A DNA stretch of 64,000 bases from Pontibacter litorisediminis (lineage in GTDB: Bacteria; Bacteroidota; Bacteroidia; Cytophagales; Hymenobacteraceae). The stretch's first letter is position 1; every line of letters begins with the position of its first letter. Location of the stretch: positions 186,001-250,000 of the forward strand of contig NZ_JARDUA010000001.1 of NCBI RefSeq assembly GCF_029360645.1, written 5' to 3'. The notes under the pieces were generated by a model. That model saw nothing but the letters and a program-made list of their open reading frames with translations, was not told where the DNA came from and ran no database searches. Below, in pieces: positions 43,868 to 52,017 of this stretch. Position numbers and translations under genes: made by a program.

Positions 43868-44328
43868 TCGTGTACCGCCTCAGCAGGGGCCCTTACCGCA
43901 ACGACCTTTCGGGGCGCGGGGCGGAGATTGCAGGCGGCCGCTGGAACAGCAAAGGCACCGCCATACTTTACACCAGTGAGTCCATTGCCCTTTGCACCGT
44001 CGAGATTGCCGTGCACATGCCGCTGGGCATCGTACCCAAAGATTACTACCTCGTCCGCATCGAAATTCCGGAGGCGGCAAGTATAAAAGAACTCTCAGAA
44101 ACAGATCTCCCCGAAGACTGGAAATCGTTTCCGCATGCCAACAGCACCCAGGAAATTGGCGATGCCTTTGTGCAGGAGGCGGAGCACCTGGTGCTGAAAG
44201 TGCCATCTGCCACTGTGCAGGGCAACTATAACTATCTCCTCAACCCGCGCCATCCCGATTTCCCTCAGGTGAAAGTAGTGGATTCCATTCTTTTCGAGTT
44301 TGACAAACGACTGTTTGTGAAGGAATAG
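43864..44328 (+). CDS. RES-domain toxin (NAD-degrading)
   Basis: A 154-residue RES-domain toxin. Family members (MbcT, ParT, Res) attack NAD+ or ADP-ribosylate targets and stop growth when free. The start VYRLSRGPYRN, GGRWNSKGTAILYTSES and the later ALCTVEIAVH match the RES signature arginine, tyrosine and glutamate positions. NYNYLLNPRHPDF is the usual end motif. It overlaps the antitoxin gene by four bases and has no further gene downstream; a repeat-rich desert follows. Confidence 0.9.
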   Translation: MIVYRLSRGPYRNDLSGRGAEIAGGRWNSKGTAILYTSESIALCTVEIAVHMPLGIVPKDYYLVRIEIPEAASIKELSETDLPEDWKSFPHANSTQEIGDAFVQEAEHLVLKVPSATVQGNYNYLLNPRHPDFPQVKVVDSILFEFDKRLFVKE

Positions 44329-44599
44329 GAAAGCAAAATGGAATCAACCGGTGCTTCACCAGGTCCAGCCACTTCTACCCACTGAGAGTGCTGTTCCCTT
44401 AGAGGCTAAGGTGGAGAGTTCCGTAGTTGCTTTGGCTATAGTCAGTTTAATGCCTTCTGATATGCACGAGTTGCCCTTACAAGGAAAAACCCAACCCCTT
44501 CCAGAAGGAGAGCTCTGTTCAAGCTCCGTCAGCCGAGGCTATCGAATACTGAACCCAGTCCTTGGGTTGAGCGCCTTCTAGATTTCTGGTGACGAGCCG

Positions 44600-44690
44600 G
44601 AGGCGAGGCAGCCCGAGGCACGAGGGCAGGAAATGTAGATAGCGCGATGCCCGAGGACGAGCCCTCTCGGGCTGGAGAGCAGAAAGTACA
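44600..44690. repeat. Hairpin-bearing repeat unit, copy A
   Basis: Contains the short stem AGCCC-TCTC-GGGCT (44660-44673), flanked by purine-rich cGAGG blocks and the word GTAGATAGCGCG. It resembles the units at 44760 and 53576, most weakly of the three. Confidence 0.4.
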
Positions 44691-44759
44691 CTATGGAACA
44701 AGTTGGTCGTAAAGCCGTGGATGAACTGTAGCTAACAAGTATAGCTTGGTTCAAGCTGC

Positions 44760-44815
44760 GGGAAGCAGTAGCAATAGGGAAAGCACGAGCTGCAAGCTCG
44801 CGACAGCGGGGGCTG
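44760..44815. repeat. Hairpin-bearing repeat unit, copy C
   Basis: AAGCAGTAGCAATAG (44763-44777) is followed by a CGAGCT-GCA-AGCTCG stem (44786-44800). This order matches the 53.6-kb unit, with AAGCAG..AG..ATAGG.AA.GC.CGAGC shared. Confidence 0.5.
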
Positions 44816-44906
44816 GAGGATCAGCAGTCGCTAGCAAGGATAGCTAGACCAAGTTGAAGAAAGCAGGAGCTAAACACAGGCACCAGCAGATGCCTGCACC
44901 ATCCGC

Positions 44907-46283
44907 TTACACTTCATACCTCACCCCCATTTGCGCAATCGTGACAGGCCAGCTCAGCTCATCTGTGATCTTTAAGCGTAGCGCCTCACTGGCCTGCGCC
45001 TCACCGTGGTTCAGGAAAGTTTGCATCGGCGCCTCTTTAAAATGGCTTAACCACCATAGCAGGTCAGCTTGGTCGGCGTGGGCAGAGAGGGAGCCAACTT
45101 GGCGAACCTCGGCATGCACCTTATAGTAATTCCCGTGAATCTTCAGCTCCTCAGAGCCAGAGCGAAGCAGGTTTCCGCGTGTGCCTGGTGCCTGAAAGCC
45201 TACCAGCAGAATAGTGTTTCTGTCGCTACCCAGCAACTGCTCCAGATAGTATAATACACGCCCGCCTGTCACCATGCCACTGCCCGCGATCACGATTTTC
45301 GGCCCTTTCTTGTCCAGCACGTGCAGGCTGTGCTCAAATTTCCGGATCACGTGCACATCGCGCATCATAGTTTCACACTCGGCATCGGTCAGGTTATGCC
45401 ATTCGCGGTGGTGCAGGTACAGTTCTGTAACATCAATGCCCATAGGCGTGTCTAGGTAGATCGGAATAGGAGGGATGCTCTTTTCCTCGCGCAGGGTATT
45501 CAGGATTAGCAGCAGTTCCTGCGCCCGCTCCACGGCAAAACTCGGGATTACCAGCACGCCACCCTTCTCATAAGTATGGTTCACCACCTCCGCAATTTCC
45601 TGGTAGGCTGATTTTGCGCTGTGTAATCGGTCTCCGTAGGTAGACTCGAGCACCAGAAAGTCAGCATCGCGTATGGTAACAGGCGGTTCCATTAGCAGCG
45701 GACGCCGACGGCCCAGATCTCCGGAGAAAACGAACTTCCGCCCCTGGCATTTCAGTTCCACTATGGCCGAACCAAGTATGTGGCCGCTCTTGCGGAAACA
45801 GAACTTAAAGTCTTCATTGATGATCACCCACTCGCCGTCCTCGTGTGTCTCGAAAAGCGGTATGGTGCAGTCCACGTCCTCCTCTGTGTAAAGTGGCTTA
45901 GCCGGCCGGTGCTTGGTATAGCCATACTTGTTGGCCTGCATGGCATCCTCTTCCTGAATGCGGGCACTGTCGCGCAGGATGATTTCCGCCACATCGCGGG
46001 TAGGAGTAGTGGCGTAAACAGGTCCCTCGTAACCATTCTTGACCAGTACAGGCAGGTAGCCGCAGTGGTCGAGGTGGCCGTGGGTAAGTATAACGGCATC
46101 AAGATGCTCCGTGTCAAGAGGGAGTTTTTCCCAGTTCAGCAGGCGCAGCTGCTTTAAACCCTGAAACATACCGCAGTCGATAAGCACCTGGTGGCGTGGA
46201 GTGCGCAGCAGGATCTTAGACCCAGTAACGGTGCCGGCACCGCCTAAGAACTGCAGCTGAATGGGAGTGTATTCCGGGATCAT
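44907..46283 (-). CDS. Beta-CASP metallo-beta-lactamase RNase
   Basis: A 458-residue zinc RNase of the CPSF73/Ysh1-like type. The metallo-beta-lactamase domain carries the HGHLDH motif, with HILGSAIVEL and FSGDLGRRRPLL further on. The beta-CASP insert includes VLVIPSFAVERAQELL and the end holds GSGMVTGGRVLYYLEQLLG, GTRGNLL and SAHADQADLLWWL (RNA-specificity domain). Related proteins process or degrade RNA; the target is unknown. It is a single gene, divergent from the phosphodiesterase gene at 46476. Confidence 0.92.
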   Translation of the reverse strand: MIPEYTPIQLQFLGGAGTVTGSKILLRTPRHQVLIDCGMFQGLKQLRLLNWEKLPLDTEHLDAVILTHGHLDHCGYLPVLVKNGYEGPVYATTPTRDVAEIILRDSARIQEEDAMQANKYGYTKHRPAKPLYTEEDVDCTIPLFETHEDGEWVIINEDFKFCFRKSGHILGSAIVELKCQGRKFVFSGDLGRRRPLLMEPPVTIRDADFLVLESTYGDRLHSAKSAYQEIAEVVNHTYEKGGVLVIPSFAVERAQELLLILNTLREEKSIPPIPIYLDTPMGIDVTELYLHHREWHNLTDAECETMMRDVHVIRKFEHSLHVLDKKGPKIVIAGSGMVTGGRVLYYLEQLLGSDRNTILLVGFQAPGTRGNLLRSGSEELKIHGNYYKVHAEVRQVGSLSAHADQADLLWWLSHFKEAPMQTFLNHGEAQASEALRLKITDELSWPVTIAQMGVRYEV

Positions 46284-46475
46284 AGTTTCTGAAAGAGAGG
46301 ATATGTAATTGCCTGTAAAATTAGAACGGAGGCATCATATAAAAGTTGATTCTTATCACTATATAGCGAATTCTTGATTTAATAAGAAGGGGAAGGCATG
46401 TTCCATACGTGGCGCAACATTAATTTAACCTCTGCTCATACGTCTTGTTTAGCCTGTTCGGCTTAACTTAGCAGC

Positions 46476-47738
46476 ATGAAACGCTTTATGATATGGATAT
46501 TTGCCCTGCTGCTGGCTGCACCGGCTTGGGCACAGGTGGACACCGCGCAGCATGTGGAGCCAGACCGCCACAACAGCGCAGCGCAGATGCAGAAACCATA
46601 CGTGATCCTGATCTCTGCCGATGGCTTCCGCTATGATTACGCCGATAAGTATGATGCTGCTAACCTGAAGGAATTTAGGACACAGGGTGTGCAGGCTGAG
46701 TCGATGCTGCCTTCGTTCCCCAGCAAGACCTTCCCTAATCATTACACGCTGGTAACGGGCATGTATCCGGCCACCCATGGCCTCATCAACAACTACTTTT
46801 ATGATCCGCAGCGGAAGGAGCATTACTCCATGCGCGACCGCAAGCAGGTAGAGGACGGCAGCTGGTATGGTGGGGTGCCGCTGTGGGTACTGGCAGAGCA
46901 GCGCCAAATGCTGTCGGCCAGTTATTATTGGGTAGGATCGGAGGCTCCGGTGCAAAATATCCGCCCGACCTATTGGTACAAGTATAACGAGGAGATCCCG
47001 TTTGAAGAGCGTGTGCAGACGGTGGTGAACTGGCTAAGCCTGCCAGCGGAGAAGCGACCGCACCTGATCACCTTTTACCTGCCGGAGGTGGACCATGCCG
47101 GCCACCGCTACGGACCCGACGCGCTTGAAACAGCGCAGGCGGTGAAGGAGCTCGATAAGCACCTGAAGCAGTTGACAGACGCTGTTGCCGCTACAGGCTT
47201 ACCGGTGAACTACGTTTTTGTGTCGGACCACGGCATGACGCAGATAGACCAGCAAAACACGCTGCCACTACCCACAGCTATTGATACAGCGAAATTTATG
47301 GTATCAGGGGGCGGCATGGTGGTGGAGCTGCATGCAGAAGACAAGAGCGCGATCAAGCCCACCTACAAACAGCTGAAGAAAGAGGCGAAAGGGGCCTACA
47401 AGGTATACACGAAGCGTAAGATGCCCAAGCACCTGCATTATGGCGAGAAGGACGACAAGTATAACCGGGTAGGTGACATCCTGCTGCTGACTGATGCGCC
47501 AAAGGTGTTTCATTTTTCGAACCGAAAGCCTTCTCCAGGGGCACATGGTTATGATCCTGAAACGGTGAAAGACATGCATGCCGTGTTCTATGCCTGGGGG
47601 CCAGCCTTTAAACAAGGCTTTACCATGGCCTCCTTCAGCAATGTGCAGGTCTACGCCATTGTGGCAAAGCTGCTCGGCCTGAAGTACAGCCACCGGATAG
47701 ACGGCGATGACAAGATAGCAAAGCAGGTGCTGAAATAA
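46476..47738 (+). CDS. Secreted nucleotide pyrophosphatase/phosphodiesterase (NPP family)
   Basis: A 420-residue exported enzyme of the alkaline phosphatase superfamily that splits phosphodiester or pyrophosphate bonds, such as nucleoside triphosphates. A signal peptide ends near PAWAQ. The metal ligands and nucleophile are in LISADGFRYDY and SKTFPNHYTLVTGMYP (the Thr of SKTFPN is the nucleophile); EVDHAGHRYGP and VSDHGMTQ complete the bimetal site. The length is that of bacterial NPPs. It scavenges phosphate or nucleotides in the periplasm. It ends at a long perfect hairpin. Confidence 0.92.
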   Translation: MKRFMIWIFALLLAAPAWAQVDTAQHVEPDRHNSAAQMQKPYVILISADGFRYDYADKYDAANLKEFRTQGVQAESMLPSFPSKTFPNHYTLVTGMYPATHGLINNYFYDPQRKEHYSMRDRKQVEDGSWYGGVPLWVLAEQRQMLSASYYWVGSEAPVQNIRPTYWYKYNEEIPFEERVQTVVNWLSLPAEKRPHLITFYLPEVDHAGHRYGPDALETAQAVKELDKHLKQLTDAVAATGLPVNYVFVSDHGMTQIDQQNTLPLPTAIDTAKFMVSGGGMVVELHAEDKSAIKPTYKQLKKEAKGAYKVYTKRKMPKHLHYGEKDDKYNRVGDILLLTDAPKVFHFSNRKPSPGAHGYDPETVKDMHAVFYAWGPAFKQGFTMASFSNVQVYAIVAKLLGLKYSHRIDGDDKIAKQVLK

Positions 47739-47788
47739 AGCATGAACAAGAAGAGCCGCAAAACTTTGCGGCTCTTCTTGTTCATGCT
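47739..47788. terminator. Very long perfect hairpin between convergent genes
   Basis: Arms of 24 perfect base pairs (47739-47762 and 47765-47788) with a two-base centre start right after the NPP stop codon. There is no U-run on either side, so it is a bidirectional terminator or RNA-stabilising hairpin rather than a standard intrinsic terminator. Confidence 0.75.
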
Positions 47789-47800
47789 ATCTGTGATGGT

Positions 47801-48400
47801 TTATCTGCCCGGTAAGTATACCTGCAGGCCCACGGCCACGTTCAGGCCCGATTCTCCGTTACCCACTGAAATGTCGGCGCTGGTACGGGTGTAGCCAAGA
47901 ATGCCCTCCAATGCAACATTTTGCGCCACGAAATGGGCATAGCCGGCCCGTAAGCCAAAAACCCCGGAAAACACAGAGTCACCTTCGCTGTCCTCCTCCG
48001 AGCTACCGGCGATTCCTGCGATTGCCTCGCCAAACCAGCGGTGGGTAGGGGCCGCTCCTTCAGGGAAGTAATAACGGACAAAGGGGGTGATTCCGTAGCG
48101 AAACGTTTCGCCACCGTCGTAGATGTCCAGGCCTAGTTGTAGCTCGGTGCCTACAGCGGCATTATCGCTGAGAAAGTAGCCCGCGCGGGGATTGACGTTC
48201 AGAGTAAAGAAATCAGACTTGAAGTTAAAGCCGATGTTACCGATGTTGGCGCCCACGATCCAGTTGCCTTCCTGCACCGCCTGATTCGCTACCGGGGCTG
48301 TCGTTTGAGGTGCCCGTTCCCTGATTTCATCTTCTACCTGTGCCGAGGCAGAAAAGGCAGCCAACATGATAAGTACTGAAAGTAGAAATGTTTTTTTCAT
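47801..48400 (-). CDS. Outer-membrane beta-barrel protein
   Basis: A 199-residue exported protein. The signal peptide ends near SASAQ, and the mature part reads as an eight-stranded small barrel: NWIVGANIGNIGFNFKSD, NPRAGYFLSDNAAVGTELQ and a final aromatic strand with AVGLQVYLPGR. It matches the OMP_b-brl porin-like family of Bacteroidota. Its role is unknown. It converges on the NPP gene with the long hairpin between them. Confidence 0.85.
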   Translation of the reverse strand: MKKTFLLSVLIMLAAFSASAQVEDEIRERAPQTTAPVANQAVQEGNWIVGANIGNIGFNFKSDFFTLNVNPRAGYFLSDNAAVGTELQLGLDIYDGGETFRYGITPFVRYYFPEGAAPTHRWFGEAIAGIAGSSEEDSEGDSVFSGVFGLRAGYAHFVAQNVALEGILGYTRTSADISVGNGESGLNVAVGLQVYLPGR

Positions 48401-48672
48401 AGCCTTCTTTGTTGTTAGTAGTTGTACATTAATCCTTGCCAGATTTAAACAAACCTGGTGTTACTCTTAACGCGCATGGGATCAGGTAGTTGCATATTGC
48501 GGTAAAGAGGCCGCTCCAGAATTGCCCAAGTGTTTTCGGAAAGAGTGCGGCAGTAACCTTAAAAGGCAGGAATTTGCACTTTCTGCTATAGCGCTCAGTG
48601 TTGCGAGGTGCAACTGTCTGATGAAGAAGTCTCTGACGGTAGGGTCGTTTAGCCAGAAGCCTACAGGAAGAG

Positions 48673-49935
48673 TTAAACAACCAAGCCTACATACCTCACC
48701 TCAGTGATTATAAAACCGCTCTTTGGCTTGGTTGGCATTTTACTTTTGTCCACGCGCAGGTCCTGAGGGGGCACGATGTACTGCAGCTCCTGGGTCAGGA
48801 AATTAAGCGCGCCTTTCATGGCCTCAATGGTAATCCACTCGCCGGCGCAGCGGTGATTGGTTTCAAAGTCACCGCCTCCCTGGGGGATAAAGTCAAACGG
48901 GCTGCCAGACCATCCTTCAAAGCGATCAGGCTTAAACTCGTACGGCTGTGGCCACAGCTCCGGGTCGTGCAGCAGGCCATAAACATCCAGGAGCACCAGC
49001 ATGCCTTCTTTAAAGCAATAGCCCTTCCAGTCAAAGTCTTTGCGCGGCCGGGCCCCTAAAAAAGGGGTGAAAGGGTATAAGCGCCGCACTTCCTGCACAA
49101 AGTTCTGGGCGTAGGTACCGCCGTGGGTCGTTAGTTTCAGGAGTTGCTCCGGGTGCTCGTGCAAGGCCAGGGCGGAAAAAGCCACATAAGTGGCGATGGC
49201 AACAATTGGCCGCACCACGTTCATCAGTTCCACCGCGGCTGTTTCGGTATCCAGCAGCTCGTCGTTCTGGTCGCGGAACCAGGCAATCCGGAAAGCAGCC
49301 GATGCCTCGGGCACCTCCAGTTTTCCGCTTCTGATGCCTTGTATTACCTGCTGGTTCCATTGCTCAGATTTGCTACGGGCCTTTATGCCACGCCAGTAGC
49401 GGGTAGTCACGCCCCCGAAGCCATAGATCATGGCCATGTACTCCTGTGCGCGCTGCCTTACCTCTGTGGGGGCTAAGGGAACCCCGGCCCATTTACAGGC
49501 AGCGAGGCAAAACACCTCACTTGCCTCATCTAGCAGTACCACACGCTCCATTTTTTCCCACTTGCGGGCATAGGCGCGCCAGTAGCGCAGCGTCAGGTCG
49601 GTCAGGTGCTTTACCCGATCAGGCGACATAAACGACATAAACAGGGCCTTTCGCCGTTGGTGCTCCCCGTCCACCTGCATCTGTATGCCGTTGGTGCCCA
49701 TCAGGGTTTTCTGCACCCGCTTCGGGATGGCTCCCTTGCGCCAAAAGTAGTTGTTGTCATAAAACAGTTTTGCCGCGTCGGCGCCATGCAGGCACGCCGC
49801 TTTTTCGCCCATCAGGCGGGTCTCAAAAATAGCTGTGTTGTACTTTTCTAGTCGGTTCTTTATGTAAGGATACCCCTCGTTTATCAGGCTAATGGCATCG
49901 TCCAGTGTGGATTCGTGCGGTATGGTGGTTTGCAT
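48673..49935 (-). CDS. CYP152-type fatty-acid peroxygenase (cytochrome P450)
   Basis: A 420-residue P450 that uses H2O2 directly rather than an electron-transfer chain. The heme-binding loop QGGGDFETNHRCAGEWITIE is the CYP152 version of the P450 signature, with the Cys as heme ligand. The helix-I region reads MNVVRPIVAIATYV, and the Arg-Pro pair is the substrate-carboxylate anchor of BSbeta/SPalpha (usual Arg242-Pro243). It should hydroxylate or decarboxylate fatty acids at C-alpha or C-beta. The ATG at the complement of 49933-49935 is preferred. No redox partner is encoded nearby, which fits. Confidence 0.92.
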   Translation of the reverse strand: MQTTIPHESTLDDAISLINEGYPYIKNRLEKYNTAIFETRLMGEKAACLHGADAAKLFYDNNYFWRKGAIPKRVQKTLMGTNGIQMQVDGEHQRRKALFMSFMSPDRVKHLTDLTLRYWRAYARKWEKMERVVLLDEASEVFCLAACKWAGVPLAPTEVRQRAQEYMAMIYGFGGVTTRYWRGIKARSKSEQWNQQVIQGIRSGKLEVPEASAAFRIAWFRDQNDELLDTETAAVELMNVVRPIVAIATYVAFSALALHEHPEQLLKLTTHGGTYAQNFVQEVRRLYPFTPFLGARPRKDFDWKGYCFKEGMLVLLDVYGLLHDPELWPQPYEFKPDRFEGWSGSPFDFIPQGGGDFETNHRCAGEWITIEAMKGALNFLTQELQYIVPPQDLRVDKSKMPTKPKSGFIITEVRYVGLVV

Positions 49936-50010
49936 AAAAAGTTTGTTTTCAGTTATGTAGATGGGCTGGGTTGCTTTACGATACGGCAGGAGGGGAGTGA
50001 GGTTATACAG

Positions 50011-50050
50011 AAAAACCGAAAGGCCCCGCATCATGCGGGGCCTTTCGGTA
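50011..50050 (-). terminator. Strong terminator of the 50083 lipoprotein gene
   Basis: A 16-bp perfect stem (50016-50031 and 50033-50048) with a run of T on the minus strand. Confidence 0.88.
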
Positions 50051-50082
50051 AATACTTACGGTATCAAAAATGCTGCACCTGG

Positions 50083-50496
50083 TTAAGGGGTCACACTAAT
50101 AGTCACGGATTCTTCTGCGTTGTTGCCCTGTTCGTCAGTGGCTTCAATTGTCATAACGTAAGCACCCTCTTCAGCCTCTGCAGGAAGCGTCACATCCAGG
50201 TCGAGGTCTTTCTGGCGGTTATCGTTTAAGAAATCGCTGATATCATCGTCTTCGATTTCGCTGGTAGTGCCAGCAGGAGTTGTTACCCACACCCTAATGT
50301 TCTCGAGTCCCTGGTCATCGGTAATGTTTGCCCTAAGCTCTACAACATCGCCGGGGGCAAAGATCGCATTCTCAGCAGGGGAACTAATGGTGATGGTAGG
50401 GGCCGTAACATCCAGTTCTACTTCCTCATCGTCATCATCACAGGCAACAAATGCAATACTCAGGAACATAAGGAACAACCAATTTAACTTCTTCAT
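50083..50496 (-). CDS. DUF4625-like small lipoprotein (Ig-like)
   Basis: A 137-residue lipoprotein; the signal ends AFVAC and is followed by an acidic DDDDEE stretch. A single Ig-like beta-sandwich follows (APTITISSPAENAIFAPGDV, EEGAYVMTIEATDEQGNN). DUF4625-like lipoproteins of Bacteroidota look the same. No enzyme site is seen. It may be a surface protein. It is a single gene with its own terminator. Confidence 0.8.
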   Translation of the reverse strand: MKKLNWLFLMFLSIAFVACDDDDEEVELDVTAPTITISSPAENAIFAPGDVVELRANITDDQGLENIRVWVTTPAGTTSEIEDDDISDFLNDNRQKDLDLDVTLPAEAEEGAYVMTIEATDEQGNNAEESVTISVTP

Positions 50497-50702
50497 AGCT
50501 TGGAAAATTTAAAACAGTGAAAATAAAAGCTTGTTGTATTACAGTATAGGCATATTTTAAGGGATAAGGCCTACAGACACAATACAATACAGCACCTTTA
50601 ACGGGGGAAGCTGGTTTAGGTTGTGCCTTAAAAAATGATGCAATTTTTTAAGCCCTTGGGCAACGGGCGGTCGCTTATCCGCTAAGAAGTAACGGGTGTT
50701 CA

Positions 50703-50740
50703 CAAAAAAGGAGCACCTGGTAAAGGTGCTCCTCTGTGTT
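50703..50740 (-). terminator. Terminator of the amidase gene
   Basis: GGAGCACCT pairs with AGGTGCTCC, five-base loop, then six T on the minus strand. Confidence 0.9.
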
Positions 50741-50756
50741 CAGCTGAAAAAAAAAT

Positions 50757-51779
50757 TTACTCTTTTGAGGTAGTATAATCCGCTATAATACCGTCGCAGA
50801 GCCAGTTGGCCAGGGCCTGCCTGTTATTGGGGATCACAAAACGGCGTTGATCTTTATCGTTTTTTATGTTGCCAAGCTCTACAAACACGGTAGGCGGGTG
50901 GCTGTACTTGATCACATACAGGCTGCTGCGGGGTGTTACAGTACCGAAATAATCCCGGTTGGGTTGGTAGCGGTTATACTTGGTGGTGAAAACCTCATGA
51001 ATGCGTTCGGCCAGCTCCTTACCGGCAGTGCTGTTTTCGTGGTGGTAGAAGAAGACGTCGATGTTCTGCCCTTTGCTGCGGCTATCGATGTGGATGGAGA
51101 GCATGCGCTGGTGTGCCCCCTTGTGCTTTTTGGCTAACTGGTTGATGTCGGCTACGCGGGTTCTGAGGCGCTGTACCTGCCCATGTGGCACCGGCTTCCC
51201 AAAATAGCTCACCTCGTCGGTGTCCATCTTCAGGATGTTCTCGTCCCGTATCCCGTCATCCGGGTCCTGGATGACCATGTAAACGGTGGCGCCATGCTCC
51301 ATCAGGCGGCGGGCTAGGCGGATTGTTACATCATAGGCATACTCATCCTCGCTTAGCTCATAGGGGCCATACTTGCCTATAGCACCAGGATCGGGGCCAC
51401 TGTGGCCGGCCACCAGGTAATACACCGTTCCCTGCAGCTGGCGGTCGATAACCTCTACACGCTCATAATTCTTGCCAAACAAAGGCTCCACGAGTACGGC
51501 AGGGGCGGCTTTCTCAACAGGTTTGCTTTCGGGGGCTGCGCCGGCGGTGGACGCTGTCGGCAGGAGGTACGTTCTGCCCACGTATAGGCTGTTGTCCTGC
51601 CCCAGTTTTTCCTGGTTCAGGTCTACAAAAGGGCGTAGGTGCTGCGATGGGTCCAAGCCATGGCGACGGAGCAACAGGTAGATGCCATCTCCTTCCTGGG
51701 CAACCACTTCAGGGTAGTCTTGGCCGAAAAGGGGATAGGAGCAGAGGGAAAGGGTGAAGAACAGTATAAGTTTTCGCAA
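50757..51779 (-). CDS. N-acetylmuramoyl-L-alanine amidase with LysM-like N-terminus
   Basis: A 340-residue exported peptidoglycan amidase (Amidase_3). A signal peptide (about LFFTLSLCSYPLFGQ) is followed by a LysM-like segment EGDGIYLLLRRHGLDPSQ (30-80). The catalytic domain at ~115-335 has AGHSGPDPGAIG (His), SEDEYAYD (Glu), LSIHIDSR (His) and VELGNIKN (Glu). It cuts the amide bond between MurNAc and L-Ala. No ATG precedes the signal peptide, so a TTG start (complement 51777-51779) is used. Confidence 0.9.
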   Translation of the reverse strand: MRKLILFFTLSLCSYPLFGQDYPEVVAQEGDGIYLLLRRHGLDPSQHLRPFVDLNQEKLGQDNSLYVGRTYLLPTASTAGAAPESKPVEKAAPAVLVEPLFGKNYERVEVIDRQLQGTVYYLVAGHSGPDPGAIGKYGPYELSEDEYAYDVTIRLARRLMEHGATVYMVIQDPDDGIRDENILKMDTDEVSYFGKPVPHGQVQRLRTRVADINQLAKKHKGAHQRMLSIHIDSRSKGQNIDVFFYHHENSTAGKELAERIHEVFTTKYNRYQPNRDYFGTVTPRSSLYVIKYSHPPTVFVELGNIKNDKDQRRFVIPNNRQALANWLCDGIIADYTTSKE

Positions 51780-51958
51780 GGGTTTTACTTTTAATATTCT
51801 ACTATCTCTTACGAAACGATAGTACTAAAAATTTTACAGACCTGAAAATATTCGGCTAAAGCAGCTTTAAAGTTATACTTTTTAGGGCACATTTTCTTAA
51901 CCAGAAGAGCGACAGCAGGATAAAATGCACCAATGTGCAGCGGCAGGAGGAGGGAGGG

Positions 51959-51997
51959 GCAAAAAAAAAAGCCTCCCCGTACTATACAGGAAGGCTC
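51959..51997 (-). terminator. Terminator of the M48 protease gene
   Basis: Minus strand: AGCCTTCC pairs with GGGAGGCT (one mismatch) and is followed by ten T. Confidence 0.85.
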
Positions 51998-52017
51998 TGC
52001 TGGGTTCATGTGGTGTT

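Larger units (their letters stand above)
44329..44906. other. Gene desert with hairpin-bearing repeats
   Basis: 578 bases without a credible gene. It holds an AACCCA-GTCCT-TGGGTT hairpin and two repeat units (about 44600-44690 and 44760-44815). It lies directly after the toxin-antitoxin pair and may be the scar of a past insertion. Confidence 0.6.

Noticed and set aside
44351..44581. 76-residue plus-strand frame after the RES toxin
   Set aside because: Composition is not protein-like and it overlaps a palindrome; no homologue is recognisable.
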